Source of the DNA: Lachnospiraceae bacterium
GTDB taxonomy: Bacteria > Bacillota > Clostridia > Lachnospirales > Lachnospiraceae
NCBI GenBank assembly: GCA_017623295.1
Contig: JAGAPK010000050.1
Location: 1-37,318 of the forward strand
Direction of reading: 5' to 3'
Length of the DNA: 37,318 nt
The position numbers and the translations under genes are program-made. Of this stretch, positions 7,376 through 15,982 are shown piece after piece (position 1 is the first letter of the stretch; each line of letters begins with the position of its first letter). Below the pieces are notes generated by a model, which worked only from the letters and a program-made list of their open reading frames with translations, did not search any database and was not told the DNA's origin.

Positions 7376-8146
7376 TCAGACAAACATGCCTATCAGCACT
7401 CTTTCTTTGCCTTTCCTAGTCTCCCCCGCGACGCCATAAAAGACAAATTTTCCATAGCCACGCACCGTCACCGCATCCTCTTTTTTCAGCTGATAGCTGT
7501 TATTTTCCATCACAATGCCATTCACAAAAATCCTGCCGCTTCGAAACAGTTCAAGGCTCTGGCTTCTTGAAATATTATAAATCTTTGCAATCACACCGTC
7601 AATCCGCTCCGATGCAACCGTTACTGCCATTTCCTGTGGTTCTGTCTCCTGTAATCCCTCTGCCGCTTCTATCACATGACATTTCATGTTAGTATGTTTG
7701 ACCTGCTGCAAATTTTTTATAATATAAGGTGCAATACTTTCCTGACAAAATAAAATCGCTCCCTGCTTTTGCAGAAAAATATCTCCAATGGTGCTTCGTT
7801 CAATTCCCAGATTCATAACGGCACCCAGAAAATCTCTATGTGTAAACTTATCCGCAAACTTTGGGGTTACCGGCATTATTTCAACGCAGACAATCGGAAA
7901 ATCTTCTTCATAACCAAGATTATCCACACTACCGAAGCGAATCATCTTCCGTTCACAAATAGGAGCACCGCCTTCCATCGCATATCCGGCGTGTGCCACT
8001 TCTTTCTGTACCTCATAAAAAACCTGTTGCTCCGATAAACTAAGGAAAGGGGTATATGTGTATATACCCCTGTTGTACGACTTATCTGCCAATTCCAGCA
8101 GTCGTTTCTTTAATTGTAGTAAATCTTTCTCACTTGTTGCTGTCAT
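7376..8146 (-). CDS. ylmH: YlmH-like S4-domain RNA-binding protein
   Basis: This 256-residue protein has the YlmH layout: an N-terminal region with LSLSEQQVFYEVQ, a middle segment GAVMNLGIERSTIGDIF, and a C-terminal S4 domain (about 180-245) containing SLELFRSGRIFVNG. YlmH homologues act on stalled ribosomes and are usually encoded near the division or dcw region; here the neighbour is an ABC exporter. I chose the ATG at 8146 because GGAGGAGCT precedes it and the family starts with a short polar stretch. The longer frame from 8179 would lie inside the upstream gene's end. The start overlaps the exporter gene by 17 bases, which suggests translational coupling. Housekeeping role likely. Confidence 0.85.
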   Translation of the reverse strand: MTATSEKDLLQLKKRLLELADKSYNRGIYTYTPFLSLSEQQVFYEVQKEVAHAGYAMEGGAPICERKMIRFGSVDNLGYEEDFPIVCVEIMPVTPKFADKFTHRDFLGAVMNLGIERSTIGDIFLQKQGAILFCQESIAPYIIKNLQQVKHTNMKCHVIEAAEGLQETEPQEMAVTVASERIDGVIAKIYNISRSQSLELFRSGRIFVNGIVMENNSYQLKKEDAVTVRGYGKFVFYGVAGETRKGKERVLIGMFV

Positions 8147-10175
8147 AGCTCCTCCGCAAAATAATCTGACCAATACCAAACAATATCAGCCCTATGCCAA
8201 GCATAATCAGACAGTCAGAAACTCCCATCTCCTGATAGAAAACCGGGAACACTTCGCCAATCTGCTCCGGGAAATAACTAATAATAACACTTAGCGCATT
8301 GTTTACAAAATGCATCATCATTGCCGGGTAAATGCTTCCTGTCACATAAACAGTATAGCATAAAACGACACCAAGCAAACCCGTCGGAATGAATTTTACC
8401 ATACTCATGTGATAAGCACCGAAAAGAACACCTACCAGAATAATTGCGGTGGAAATACGATATTTCTTTTTCATGGACTGGAACATCACACCACGAAATA
8501 GTAATTCTTCACAAATCGCTGGTGTAAGGGCAATCACAAATAAGGATTCTACCAGATTACCATCCATTAATTCTGAAAAAGTATTTGTAATATTGCTTGC
8601 GCTATTCGGGAACAGCTTAATCATAATGGTAGAAACTACCAAATTGATACAAAACATACCAATTATCTGGATAAATCCACCTACAAATCCGGCAGCCTTC
8701 GTCTTCTGCAATCCGTAAGTCTGCTTCATATCTTTCTTTGTATACCATACCACTAATAACGGTACACCAAGAAGAATCATCTGGGAGGCAAATACACCCC
8801 AAAGTCCGTATTTTACCTGTAAAATACTTCCGCCATATAAGAAAAGCATTGTTGTAAGTGCAAGCACAAACCATACATCTGACATGGAAGGCACACCGCC
8901 TTTTTTCAGATTGCTTCGCTTTTCAAAAAGCTGCATGCTTGCTTTACCATCACCAAATAGAACTGCTTCACTGTCATAAATCTTACTTAAAAACAAAATG
9001 GCAAAAAGCGCATATGCTACATTGCTGATTAAAACTACCGCGATAAGTGTATAATCGATTTTAAATACCAGCATATTTTTGATAAGCAGACAGATATTAG
9101 CAACCGGCATCATTGCCATTGTATGATTAAATTCAATATTTGGAATAAATCCAATATATCCAACAAACATAACCACAAGCATAAGTGGTGTTATGTAGTT
9201 ATTTGCTTCTTTATAGCTCTTTGCAAAAGCAGTAACGCACATTGTAATTGCGCTGATAAATAAGGAAAAAGCAAAAATAGCTAAAATACATACTAAGATT
9301 GCGGGTACAAACTGCATGACATCAAATGCCTGCGTTTCTGTCTGTAAATCCATAATCTGATACATATAAACAGCGATGCCACCCATAGATAAAATATTTA
9401 AAAGTGCTGAAATAATACCAATTAAAGCTACTGTCAGGAATTTGGACACAATTAACTGTCTGTTCGTTACCGGAAGTGTCAAAATAGTTTCTAACGTACC
9501 ACGTTCTCTCTCACCGGCAGTTGTATCAATAGCCGGATACATGGTTCCCATTAACAAACTGACAATCAACATAAACGGAAGGATGGAACCCATAATATTT
9601 CCTAATGACTGCTCACTACTTGCTATATCTTCTCCTACATAACTAACCGGCTCCAAAATTTCGTGTACATCCAAACCGGCTTCCACGATTTTTTCTTCCG
9701 TTAAATCTTCCCGGTATTCTTCAAACAGATCCATCACAATACTTTCCGCATAGGAGGAATTGGTTATGGAAGACAAATAATAAGCATCATACTGCATTTT
9801 GCCATCCTGCATCTGACCGGAAATATAGACATCAATTTCCTCTGCGTTCAACGCTTCTTCATAATCGCCAATGCTATCTGCATCTACCAGAACTAATTCA
9901 TACGTCGATTCCTCATCGCTGTCCTGCGACTCTTCATTTGCTTGTTCCAGTTTCTGTAAGAAAGCACCGTTATCCTCTGCTTCCACTGCAATACGATAAG
10001 TCTGTTTCTCCATATTGGATGAAATCATGGAACTTATAGCCATTGCTCCGATAAAAATAAGTGGGTACAGAAGTACCGGCACAACCAACATCATAATAAC
10101 AGTCTTTTTATCTCGAAAAACATCTAAGATTTCTTTTTTTACTAATGTCTTGATGATTTTAGTGTTCATCTGCAA
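8130..10175 (-). CDS. ABC-2 (NatB-like) permease fused to CPBP intramembrane protease
   Basis: The 681-residue protein joins two families. Residues 1 to about 400 are an ABC-2/NatB permease, with a first membrane span near 25-50, a large extracytoplasmic loop to about 190, then GERERGTLETILTLPVTN and several spans. Residues about 430-660 are a CPBP (CAAX-type) membrane protease with EELLFRGVMFQSM (the Glu-Glu and Arg motif), GAYHMSMVKF (first His) and MMMHFVNNALSV (second His and Asn). All expected catalytic residues are present. Fusions of this type are known in Firmicutes beside NatA-like ATPases, which is the upstream gene here with a 17-base overlap. Likely a peptide- or drug-efflux complex with a built-in protease; the substrate is unknown. 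Confidence 0.85.
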   Translation of the reverse strand: MQMNTKIIKTLVKKEILDVFRDKKTVIMMLVVPVLLYPLIFIGAMAISSMISSNMEKQTYRIAVEAEDNGAFLQKLEQANEESQDSDEESTYELVLVDADSIGDYEEALNAEEIDVYISGQMQDGKMQYDAYYLSSITNSSYAESIVMDLFEEYREDLTEEKIVEAGLDVHEILEPVSYVGEDIASSEQSLGNIMGSILPFMLIVSLLMGTMYPAIDTTAGERERGTLETILTLPVTNRQLIVSKFLTVALIGIISALLNILSMGGIAVYMYQIMDLQTETQAFDVMQFVPAILVCILAIFAFSLFISAITMCVTAFAKSYKEANNYITPLMLVVMFVGYIGFIPNIEFNHTMAMMPVANICLLIKNMLVFKIDYTLIAVVLISNVAYALFAILFLSKIYDSEAVLFGDGKASMQLFEKRSNLKKGGVPSMSDVWFVLALTTMLFLYGGSILQVKYGLWGVFASQMILLGVPLLVVWYTKKDMKQTYGLQKTKAAGFVGGFIQIIGMFCINLVVSTIMIKLFPNSASNITNTFSELMDGNLVESLFVIALTPAICEELLFRGVMFQSMKKKYRISTAIILVGVLFGAYHMSMVKFIPTGLLGVVLCYTVYVTGSIYPAMMMHFVNNALSVIISYFPEQIGEVFPVFYQEMGVSDCLIMLGIGLILFGIGQIILRRSYDSNK

Positions 10176-10926
10176 TTCCCTCTCTTTCGATTAGTTCTGC
10201 AAAAACTTCTCTCAGGTTATCTTTGCCGGTCTGCTGTTTCAACTCTGCCGGAGTTCCTTCACTGATAATTTTGCCCTGATGAATCATAACGATTCGGTCA
10301 CACAAATACTCTGCTTCTTCCATATAGTGTGTGGAATACAGAATGGTTTTTCCCTTTTCTCGTTCCTTCTTCATAAACTCAATAATCGCCGCACTGCTCA
10401 AAATATCCAATCCCAGTGTCGGCTCATCGAAAATATAAACCTGTGGATTATGTACCAGACATCTTGCAATGGATGCACGCTGTGTCTGACCGGTAGATAA
10501 TTTTTCAATCCGGTTATCCATAAAACTTTCCATCGAAAGCACTTCACAGATTTCCGAAATTTTTTTCTCCGTTTCTTCTTCACTCATACCATATAGTACA
10601 CCTAACATCTGTAACAATTCTCTGGAAGAAAGTCTTCCGTATAATTTTGTATTATTTGACAGATAACCAATGTGTCTTTTCACTTCGATATCGTCTGAAA
10701 TTTCTTCTTCGCCGATTTTGATGCTGACCAAACCACTTGTCGGCTTCATCAGTTTGGAAAGCATACGAAGCAGTGTTGTTTTACCGGCACCGTTTGGTCC
10801 AAGAATACCGACAATTTCTCCCTCTCCTACAGTCAAAGAAATATCATCAACTGCATTGATATCTATTTTCTTATTCTTCTTTTCATTTTTCGTAAATGTC
10901 TTTACCAAATGTTCCGCTTTAATCAA
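10159..10926 (-). CDS. ABC transporter ATP-binding protein, NatA-like
   Basis: This 255-residue ATPase has Walker A GPNGAGKTT near residues 41-49, the signature LSTGQTQR, Walker B VYIFDEPTLGLD and the H-loop STHYMEEAE, typical of the CcmA/NatA group. It powers the permease/protease fusion encoded next. The start is the TTG at 10926, which has AGGAGG 7 bases upstream. The longer frame to 10989 would begin in the promoter, because the -10 box lies at 10966-10961 and transcription starts near 10954. It is first in an operon with the permease and ylmH, under one strong promoter. Note STGQ instead of SGGQ in the signature, which is common in this subgroup. Confidence 0.85.
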   Translation of the reverse strand: MIKAEHLVKTFTKNEKKNKKIDINAVDDISLTVGEGEIVGILGPNGAGKTTLLRMLSKLMKPTSGLVSIKIGEEEISDDIEVKRHIGYLSNNTKLYGRLSSRELLQMLGVLYGMSEEETEKKISEICEVLSMESFMDNRIEKLSTGQTQRASIARCLVHNPQVYIFDEPTLGLDILSSAAIIEFMKKEREKGKTILYSTHYMEEAEYLCDRIVMIHQGKIISEGTPAELKQQTGKDNLREVFAELIEREGIADEH

Positions 10927-10960
10927 TTTAGTTTCCTCCTTTTTCCTTTTTACATTGCCC

Positions 10961-10989
10961 AGTATAATATACCGCTTTTCATTTGTCAA
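10961..10989 (-). promoter_or_regulatory. Consensus promoter of the exporter/ylmH operon
   Basis: TTGACA (10989-10984), a 17-base spacer, then TATACT (10966-10961). It places the transcript start inside the longer ORF annotation and so decides the TTG start at 10926. Confidence 0.85.
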
Positions 10990-11048
10990 CTATAATTTAC
11001 ATTTATTTGTTTTTTTTGTCATGTGGTATCTCGAATTGTCAAATGCAA

Positions 11049-11085
11049 AAAGGCACATGGAATGATTTTCACTCCATATGCCTTG
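11049..11085 (-). terminator. Terminator of the CobW operon
   Basis: AAGGCATATGGAGTG and CATTCCATGTGCCTT (one mismatch region, AAAAT loop) form a long hairpin followed on the minus strand by TTTTGC. It lies about 50 bases beyond the CobW-like gene stop codon at 11136. The plus strand also carries a T run after it, but no plus-strand gene reads into it. Confidence 0.75.
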
Positions 11086-11135
11086 CTTTTTTATACATAT
11101 AAAAATTTTTTGTACAAATTTCTTATACAAATTTT

Positions 11136-12065
11136 TTATGCAAAATTAATAACTTCTTCCTTTGGCTTCTTGGTCTGCTCCACACTAATCGCGTGCAACA
11201 CAGGACCTTCACCGTTATAATCTGCAAAATATTCTTTGGAAACAGTTGCAGTTACTTTTACCCACTGTTTATTGGTTAATGTATCTGCTTTGTCATATTC
11301 ACAGGCAAAACCTAAAAATGCCATATCATCTGCACAACAAGTCATTGCCATTCTGCCCGGTACAAAATATCCTTTCGGAAAGTTCTCCGGAATCAGCACC
11401 ATTGCCACAAACTGAACCGTCTTACCTAAGTAGCGTTCAATATGATCTAAAGAATCCAGATACCAGATTCCATATCCGGTATTATCCAGTTCCAGAATCG
11501 GTGCAGAAAGACTGTATGGAAGGTCATCTTCCATAATTTCGTTAATCTCACCATTGGCATCTTCGAAAATAATCTCTGCTTTCTGGTTGATAGCCTTGAT
11601 ATTTCTTTTGTAGCTACTTAAATCTTTCACTTCATCGCAACGATTGAAAATAATCATTTCTGATTTTCTTACCATTTCAGCAAGCAGTGACTTCATATTT
11701 GTAAAATACATTGGGAAAGTAGAAGCATCTATTGTTGTTATCTGCTGCTCTATTTTCCAGTGCCAGGGTAGCTTCATATTTTTATAATTCCACATACCGT
11801 TATATTCAATGATAATACGCTCCGGCTTATACTTCTTTTCCAGCTCCATCAGATGAGTTGTGTTGAAATCTTCTTCCTCTTCAATCAACTCCACTACGGT
11901 ATTGCTTTTTTTCAAAAGAGCATCATCATATTCAATTTCACCCTCTTCGCACAAAAGCAACAACGTCTTGCCTCTTGTCTGAAAATAAGGCTGTGCCAAT
12001 GTATAAGTAATAAATTCGGTTTTACCGCTTTCTAAAAATCCGTTAATGACAAATACCGGTTTCAT
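11136..12065 (-). CDS. CobW-like GTPase with YcgQ-like C-terminal domain
   Basis: Residues 1 to about 200 form a G3E/COG0523 GTPase with Walker A GFLESGKT (9-16), an E-rich segment, and FNRCDEV as the guanine-specificity motif. The family CxCC metal site seen in its neighbour is absent here; the place is taken by acidic CEEGEIEY. Residues about 225-300 read GRMAMTCCADDMAFLGF and later WVKVTATVSKEYF, which resemble the TIGR03943/YcgQ C-terminal domain of zinc-starvation proteins. A fusion of a COG0523 GTPase with this domain is what the context of YcgQ/YcgR loci would predict, and it suggests metal insertion or delivery. It stands 56 bases after the His-rich CobW gene and is probably cotranscribed with it. 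Zinc is the best guess; nickel or cobalt cannot be excluded. Confidence 0.75.
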   Translation of the reverse strand: MKPVFVINGFLESGKTEFITYTLAQPYFQTRGKTLLLLCEEGEIEYDDALLKKSNTVVELIEEEEDFNTTHLMELEKKYKPERIIIEYNGMWNYKNMKLPWHWKIEQQITTIDASTFPMYFTNMKSLLAEMVRKSEMIIFNRCDEVKDLSSYKRNIKAINQKAEIIFEDANGEINEIMEDDLPYSLSAPILELDNTGYGIWYLDSLDHIERYLGKTVQFVAMVLIPENFPKGYFVPGRMAMTCCADDMAFLGFACEYDKADTLTNKQWVKVTATVSKEYFADYNGEGPVLHAISVEQTKKPKEEVINFA

Positions 12066-12121
12066 TTTCTAATCACTCCGTTTTTTTATTGCATTCTAAT
12101 AACGCATTACACCATAATCAC

Positions 12122-13330
12122 TTATTTCTGGAATAAAGCTGCTAATTTCTCTTCATTTAATTTAGAGCCGATAACACAAATCTTACCGGTAACTTCCGGT
12201 TTTCCTTCCCGGATATCGCTCTCGCCCGGAACATAATCGAAGTAAACCCAGCTTCCATCGCCTGCTGAAACCATACCTTTTGCACGCAGAACAAATCCGT
12301 ATTCTTCTTCCTTCTCCAGTTCCTGTAACTTCTGTGCAATTTCATCCTTGGTATAGGATGTTGGTGTTTCCAGTCCCCAGCTTGTGAATACCTCATCTGC
12401 ATGGTGGTGATGATGTCCCTCGTGGTCGTGGCGATGCTCATGGTCATGACAACCACATGTGCAATCCGGACCATGCTCATGATGATGGTGTTCATGTTCT
12501 TCATGGTCGTGATGGTGATGTTCATGCTCATCATGATCGTGATGATGACAGCATTCCTCTCCATGATGGTGTTCATGCTCATCATGGTCGTGATGATGGC
12601 AGCATTCCTCTCCGTGATTGTGATGCTCATGCTCGTGGCAACCGCATGTGCAGTTTTCACCATGTTCGTGATGATGGTGCTCATGCTCATCATGATGTTC
12701 CATAACTTCCTTCATCAACTCAGCTTCTAAGTCTTTAGCGCCTTCAATTGTGTTCAGAATATCCTGTCCATCCAAAGAATCCCAAGGTGTTGTGATAATC
12801 GTTGCTTTCTCATTATGCTCTCTTATCATGGCAACACAGGCAGCTAACTTCTCTTCATTTAATTTATCAGTTCTACTAAGAATGATTGTTCCTGCATGTT
12901 CAATCTGATTTAAAAAGAACTCGCCAAAGTTCTTAATATACATTTTGCATTTGCTTGCATCTACCACTGCAACAGCACTGTTTAAAACAACCTCTTCATC
13001 TTCCATAGCACCTTGCACTGCTTTCATAACATCAGAAAGCTTACCGACACCGGAAGGCTCAATTAAAATTCGTTCCGGTGTGTAGGTGGATAATACTTCT
13101 TTCAAGGAAGTTCCAAAATCACCTACTAAAGAACAGCAAATACAACCGGAATTCATTTCTTTAATTTCAATTCCGGCTTCTTTTAAAAATCCACCATCAA
13201 TGCCGATTTCACCAAATTCATTTTCAATTAAAACTACCTTGGTATCTGCCAAAGCTTCTTTTAAAAGTTTCTTAATTAAAGTTGTTTTACCTGCGCCCAG
13301 AAAGCCGGACACAATATCAATCTTAGTCAT
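12122..13330 (-). CDS. COG0523 (CobW) metallochaperone GTPase with His-rich metal-binding loop
   Basis: The 402-residue protein has Walker A GFLGAGKTT (9-17), the metal motif GCICC (62-66), EPSGVGK and SRTDKL for guanine binding, so the G3E domain is complete. Between it and the C-terminal CobW_C domain (about 325-400) sits a stretch of roughly 100 residues (about 211-311) with some 47 His and 10 Cys, built from GEECCHHHDHDEHEHHH-type units. A 17-residue unit is repeated at 241-257 and 258-274. Such loops bind zinc, nickel or cobalt. The gene is first in an operon with the YcgQ-like fusion gene and has a candidate operator overlapping its promoter. COG0523 proteins hand metal to target enzymes under limitation. 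Confidence 0.88.
   Translation of the reverse strand: MTKIDIVSGFLGAGKTTLIKKLLKEALADTKVVLIENEFGEIGIDGGFLKEAGIEIKEMNSGCICCSLVGDFGTSLKEVLSTYTPERILIEPSGVGKLSDVMKAVQGAMEDEEVVLNSAVAVVDASKCKMYIKNFGEFFLNQIEHAGTIILSRTDKLNEEKLAACVAMIREHNEKATIITTPWDSLDGQDILNTIEGAKDLEAELMKEVMEHHDEHEHHHHEHGENCTCGCHEHEHHNHGEECCHHHDHDEHEHHHGEECCHHHDHDEHEHHHHDHEEHEHHHHEHGPDCTCGCHDHEHRHDHEGHHHHHADEVFTSWGLETPTSYTKDEIAQKLQELEKEEEYGFVLRAKGMVSAGDGSWVYFDYVPGESDIREGKPEVTGKICVIGSKLNEEKLAALFQK
12551..12652. repeat. 51-bp tandem unit in the His-rich loop coding sequence
   Basis: The string GCATTCCTCT recurs at 12551 and 12602, exactly 51 bases apart, with most of the surrounding unit conserved. It encodes the 17-residue EECCHHHDHD-type repeat. 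Flanking His codon runs (ATG/GTG-rich on the plus strand) extend the low-complexity tract from about 12390 to 12700. Confidence 0.8.
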
Positions 13331-13365
13331 GTTACCGCCTAACCTTTCTATCTTTCCATGTTCTG

Positions 13366-13407
13366 ATTATACTTGAGAGAATGTGCTTAATTAATCGCAC
13401 ATTCTCT
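13366..13407 (-). promoter_or_regulatory. Promoter with overlapping 11-bp palindrome upstream of the CobW operon
   Basis: Arms AGAGAATGTGC (13376-13386) and GCACATTCTCT (13397-13407) are perfect inverted repeats 10 bases apart. A TATAAT -10 box follows at 13371-13366 on the minus strand, 5 bases past the palindrome, so the arms cover the -35 region (no good -35 hexamer is present). This is what a repressor or activator site looks like. No T run follows, which argues against a terminator. A second TTGACA lies further upstream near 13437-13432. Confidence 0.5.
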
Positions 13408-13469
13408 ATTTTGCGCCTGTTTTTGTATTCTGTCAACTCACGGCAAATGGAACATTTTGAGAAAATAAA

Positions 13470-14276
13470 TCACTCCAGATTGAGTTTTTTCTCCATCACA
13501 TACCATGTTGCAATATAGAATACGACACAGTAAATCAAATTGGCAATCAAATCAAATGCCCATGTAGAAGCAACTCCTGCTGAAGCACTCATTGTTGCCG
13601 TACTCACAGTTGTATCAACCATAAGCTCCATAACAACAAGATACATCATATTAAAAATATTCTGTATAAAATAAATTCCATAATAGAATCCAAAAGATGC
13701 CAGCACTTTGTGATTCGAAGATAACTGTCCTAAGGAAATACAGGCTCCAAATTTCAAAATCTTGGCAATCAGGGCAACAAATCCTGCTATCAATGTCATG
13801 ATTACATCAAAGGCACCGATATCAGCATAATCATTTACCAATTCTATATAAGTATTAAATCCATCAAAGACATTTTTCATAAATTCCATCTGTGTAGAAA
13901 GTACGAAAACTATGGACAGATAAATCAACAAAATATTAATCAATACCCATGCCAGACTGACAACAGACTTTGCTATAATAATATGATGTTTATCCACCGG
14001 AAGGGTATGTAACAAATATCCCTCGTCCCCATAGACCGACTTATATGCCCGATATACCAGAAAAATCATGGTAACAATCGAAACAACTACCAGACTAAGT
14101 ATGTATGCCATAATAATAAATGTGCCTGTTAAAATAACAACTGCATTGTCCGAATCAAAAAAGGACATCTGAATTGTTGCATAAGAAAACAATGACATTA
14201 CTACAATAAATAAATTCATCGGAAGCAATAATTTCCATGTTGCTTTCCATTCATATTTCATCAATTTTCCTAACAT
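13470..14276 (-). CDS. ABC-2 family transporter permease
   Basis: This 268-residue membrane protein has about six spans, beginning MLGKLMKYEWKATWKLLLP, the usual opening of ABC-2 subunits. A cytoplasmic segment RAYKSVYGDEGYLLHTLPV is typical of the YtrC/'ABC-2 transporter' group. It partners the ATPase encoded upstream, overlapping it by 7 bases. Together they would form a small two-component exporter for an unknown substrate, possibly a peptide or antibiotic. No regulator of the GntR type precedes the pair here, which is often the case for ytr-type operons. Confidence 0.8.
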   Translation of the reverse strand: MLGKLMKYEWKATWKLLLPMNLFIVVMSLFSYATIQMSFFDSDNAVVILTGTFIIMAYILSLVVVSIVTMIFLVYRAYKSVYGDEGYLLHTLPVDKHHIIIAKSVVSLAWVLINILLIYLSIVFVLSTQMEFMKNVFDGFNTYIELVNDYADIGAFDVIMTLIAGFVALIAKILKFGACISLGQLSSNHKVLASFGFYYGIYFIQNIFNMMYLVVMELMVDTTVSTATMSASAGVASTWAFDLIANLIYCVVFYIATWYVMEKKLNLE

Positions 14277-14968
14277 GCAAACACCTCCCGGAAGAAACGG
14301 TCAATGGATTTTCCTTCCCTCTGTCTAATCTGCTCTGCCGGTGCCTGCAAAATAATATTTCCATATTTGATGAAAACAACTTCATCCAAAATATTTTCTA
14401 CATCGGAAATCAGATGTGTGGACAACAATATTGTTGCATTACGATTATAATTGCTAACAATCGTATGCAAAATATAATCTCTGGAAGCCGGATCCACACC
14501 CGCAATCGGCTCATCCAACACATATAAATCAGCATCCCTGCTCATTACCAGAATTAACTGCACTTTTTCTTTCGTACCTTTGGAAAGATTTTTCAGTCGT
14601 TCGTTTGGTGGAATCTGCAAACGTTGCAACATATCAAATGCTCTTTCCGTTCTGAAATCCGGATAAAAATCCTGAAAATACTGCACCATTTCAATTACTT
14701 TCAATCCCGGATTCAGATATGTCCGCTCCGGCAAATAAGAAATACGATATTTTGTTTCAATTCCGGGTCTGTGTCCGCCAATCAGAATTTCTCCTGCTGT
14801 TGGTTTCAAAAGACCATTCATGATTTTAATTAAAGTAGTCTTACCGCTTCCGTTTGGTCCAAGCAAGCCAATAATTTTACCTGGTTCCAGATTCAAATAA
14901 ATCTGATTTAACGCCAGTTTGCCGCCATAGGTTTTGGTAAGTCCCATACACTGTACAACCGGTATCAT
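14270..14968 (-). CDS. ABC transporter ATP-binding protein (YtrB-like)
   Basis: A compact 232-residue ATPase with Walker A GPNGSGKTT near residues 38-46, an unusual signature NLSKGTKEKVQL (LSKGT instead of LSGGQ, as in YtrB-type ATPases), Walker B LYVLDEPIAGVDP and H-loop STHLISDVE. It drives the six-span permease encoded next. It is first in the pair, with a GGAG site just before the ATG. The LSKG signature is characteristic of the subfamily and not a defect. Confidence 0.85.
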   Translation of the reverse strand: MIPVVQCMGLTKTYGGKLALNQIYLNLEPGKIIGLLGPNGSGKTTLIKIMNGLLKPTAGEILIGGHRPGIETKYRISYLPERTYLNPGLKVIEMVQYFQDFYPDFRTERAFDMLQRLQIPPNERLKNLSKGTKEKVQLILVMSRDADLYVLDEPIAGVDPASRDYILHTIVSNYNRNATILLSTHLISDVENILDEVVFIKYGNIILQAPAEQIRQREGKSIDRFFREVFAC

Positions 14969-15046
14969 CTTTTCTCCTCCGTTTTCCTTCTACCCTTTTA
15001 TATTTTAGCTTTTCTGTCTTAACTTTTATGCCTTAGTTTTTCTGCT

Positions 15047-15919
15047 TTAAACAGTAACCTGATAAGAAACCTTGAAGTTTTCTCCCGCTGCAAGTTTCTG
15101 TCCCCATTCCCTTTCTTTCCATTCGCCTTCAAAATGGTTGGCATCGCATCTGCCATACCAAGGCTCAATGCAGATAAATGGTGCATTTTTACCCGGCGGT
15201 GACCAGATACCAAAAAGTGGAGCATCAAAACTTACGGTCAGGTAAGCTTCTCCATCCGGTTTTACAAGCGCAACCTGATGTGCCTGATTGTTCTCAATAA
15301 TCAGAGCATCTTTATCAAATAAATCTGCTGTAATCGGCAATTCACCATTCTGTAAAGAATAAGTAACTGTCTGACTGCTCATCAATCCGTCCTGTAAAAT
15401 TCCGGCAACAACTTCCTTCTTCTCATCAAACCGTAATGAATAATCGGTCTGCTTTGTTCCTTCTTCAATCGGACAACAAAATGCAGGATGCCCGCCGATG
15501 GAAAAATACATTTCTTTATCGGAAGGATTGGTTACTTTCCATTTCACAACTACTGTACTTTCCTGTAATTCATAGCCAATTTCCAATTTAAATTCATATG
15601 GATATTTTGCAAGGGTTTCTTCATTCGATTTCAACACAAACCAGATTTCGCGATTGGTCTGGCTTTTTAACTGAAATTCCATATCTCTTGCGAAACCATG
15701 CTGTCCCATTGGATATTCCTTGCCCTCATGACGATATACACTATTATGTAAACCGCCTACAATAGGAAAAAGAACCGGTGAAGTACGTTTCCAGAACTGC
15801 GGATTTGCATCCCACATATATTCTGTATCCGTTTTTATCTTCTTCAATGATTTGAGTTCAGCACCCAGACTGTCCACCTGAATAGTAATCTCTTCATTTC
15901 CGATTTGAAATAATGCCAT
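15047..15919 (-). CDS. Aldose 1-epimerase family protein (LacX-like)
   Basis: This 290-residue cytosolic protein belongs to the galactose mutarotase-like fold. Seen motifs are HGFARDMEF near residue 70, a His in GGHPAFCCP near residue 150, and an acidic segment WYGRCDANHFEG near 260, as in the LacX/YphB branch that acts on phosphorylated or free sugars. The ATG at 15919 has AAGGGAG 5 bases upstream, so the seven upstream residues of the longest frame (MCKKGDI) are not used. It is a single gene between the ABC pair and a membrane protein, without a sugar operon nearby, so the substrate is open. Confidence 0.82.
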   Translation of the reverse strand: MALFQIGNEEITIQVDSLGAELKSLKKIKTDTEYMWDANPQFWKRTSPVLFPIVGGLHNSVYRHEGKEYPMGQHGFARDMEFQLKSQTNREIWFVLKSNEETLAKYPYEFKLEIGYELQESTVVVKWKVTNPSDKEMYFSIGGHPAFCCPIEEGTKQTDYSLRFDEKKEVVAGILQDGLMSSQTVTYSLQNGELPITADLFDKDALIIENNQAHQVALVKPDGEAYLTVSFDAPLFGIWSPPGKNAPFICIEPWYGRCDANHFEGEWKEREWGQKLAAGENFKVSYQVTV

Positions 15920-15982
15920 AATATCTCCCTTCTTACACACATTTTCTCTTTACACCGATTTAGTATACCATAAATTTCCTTC

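Noticed and set aside
12390-12700. CRISPR-like or satellite repeat impression
   Set aside because: Repeats are irregular and codon-phased, the one clear period is 51 bases, and there are no spacers of uniform length.
12157-12730. Overlapping ORFs on both strands rich in Met, His or Val in the CobW gene
   Set aside because: They are frame shadows of the His codon repeats of the CobW loop, which has all domain evidence.
13376-13407. Terminator of the ABC permease gene ending at 13470
   Set aside because: The hairpin is upstream of, not downstream of, the CobW gene in the minus direction and beyond the permease stop, and no T run follows on the minus strand. An operator reading fits better, though a weak terminator is not fully excluded.
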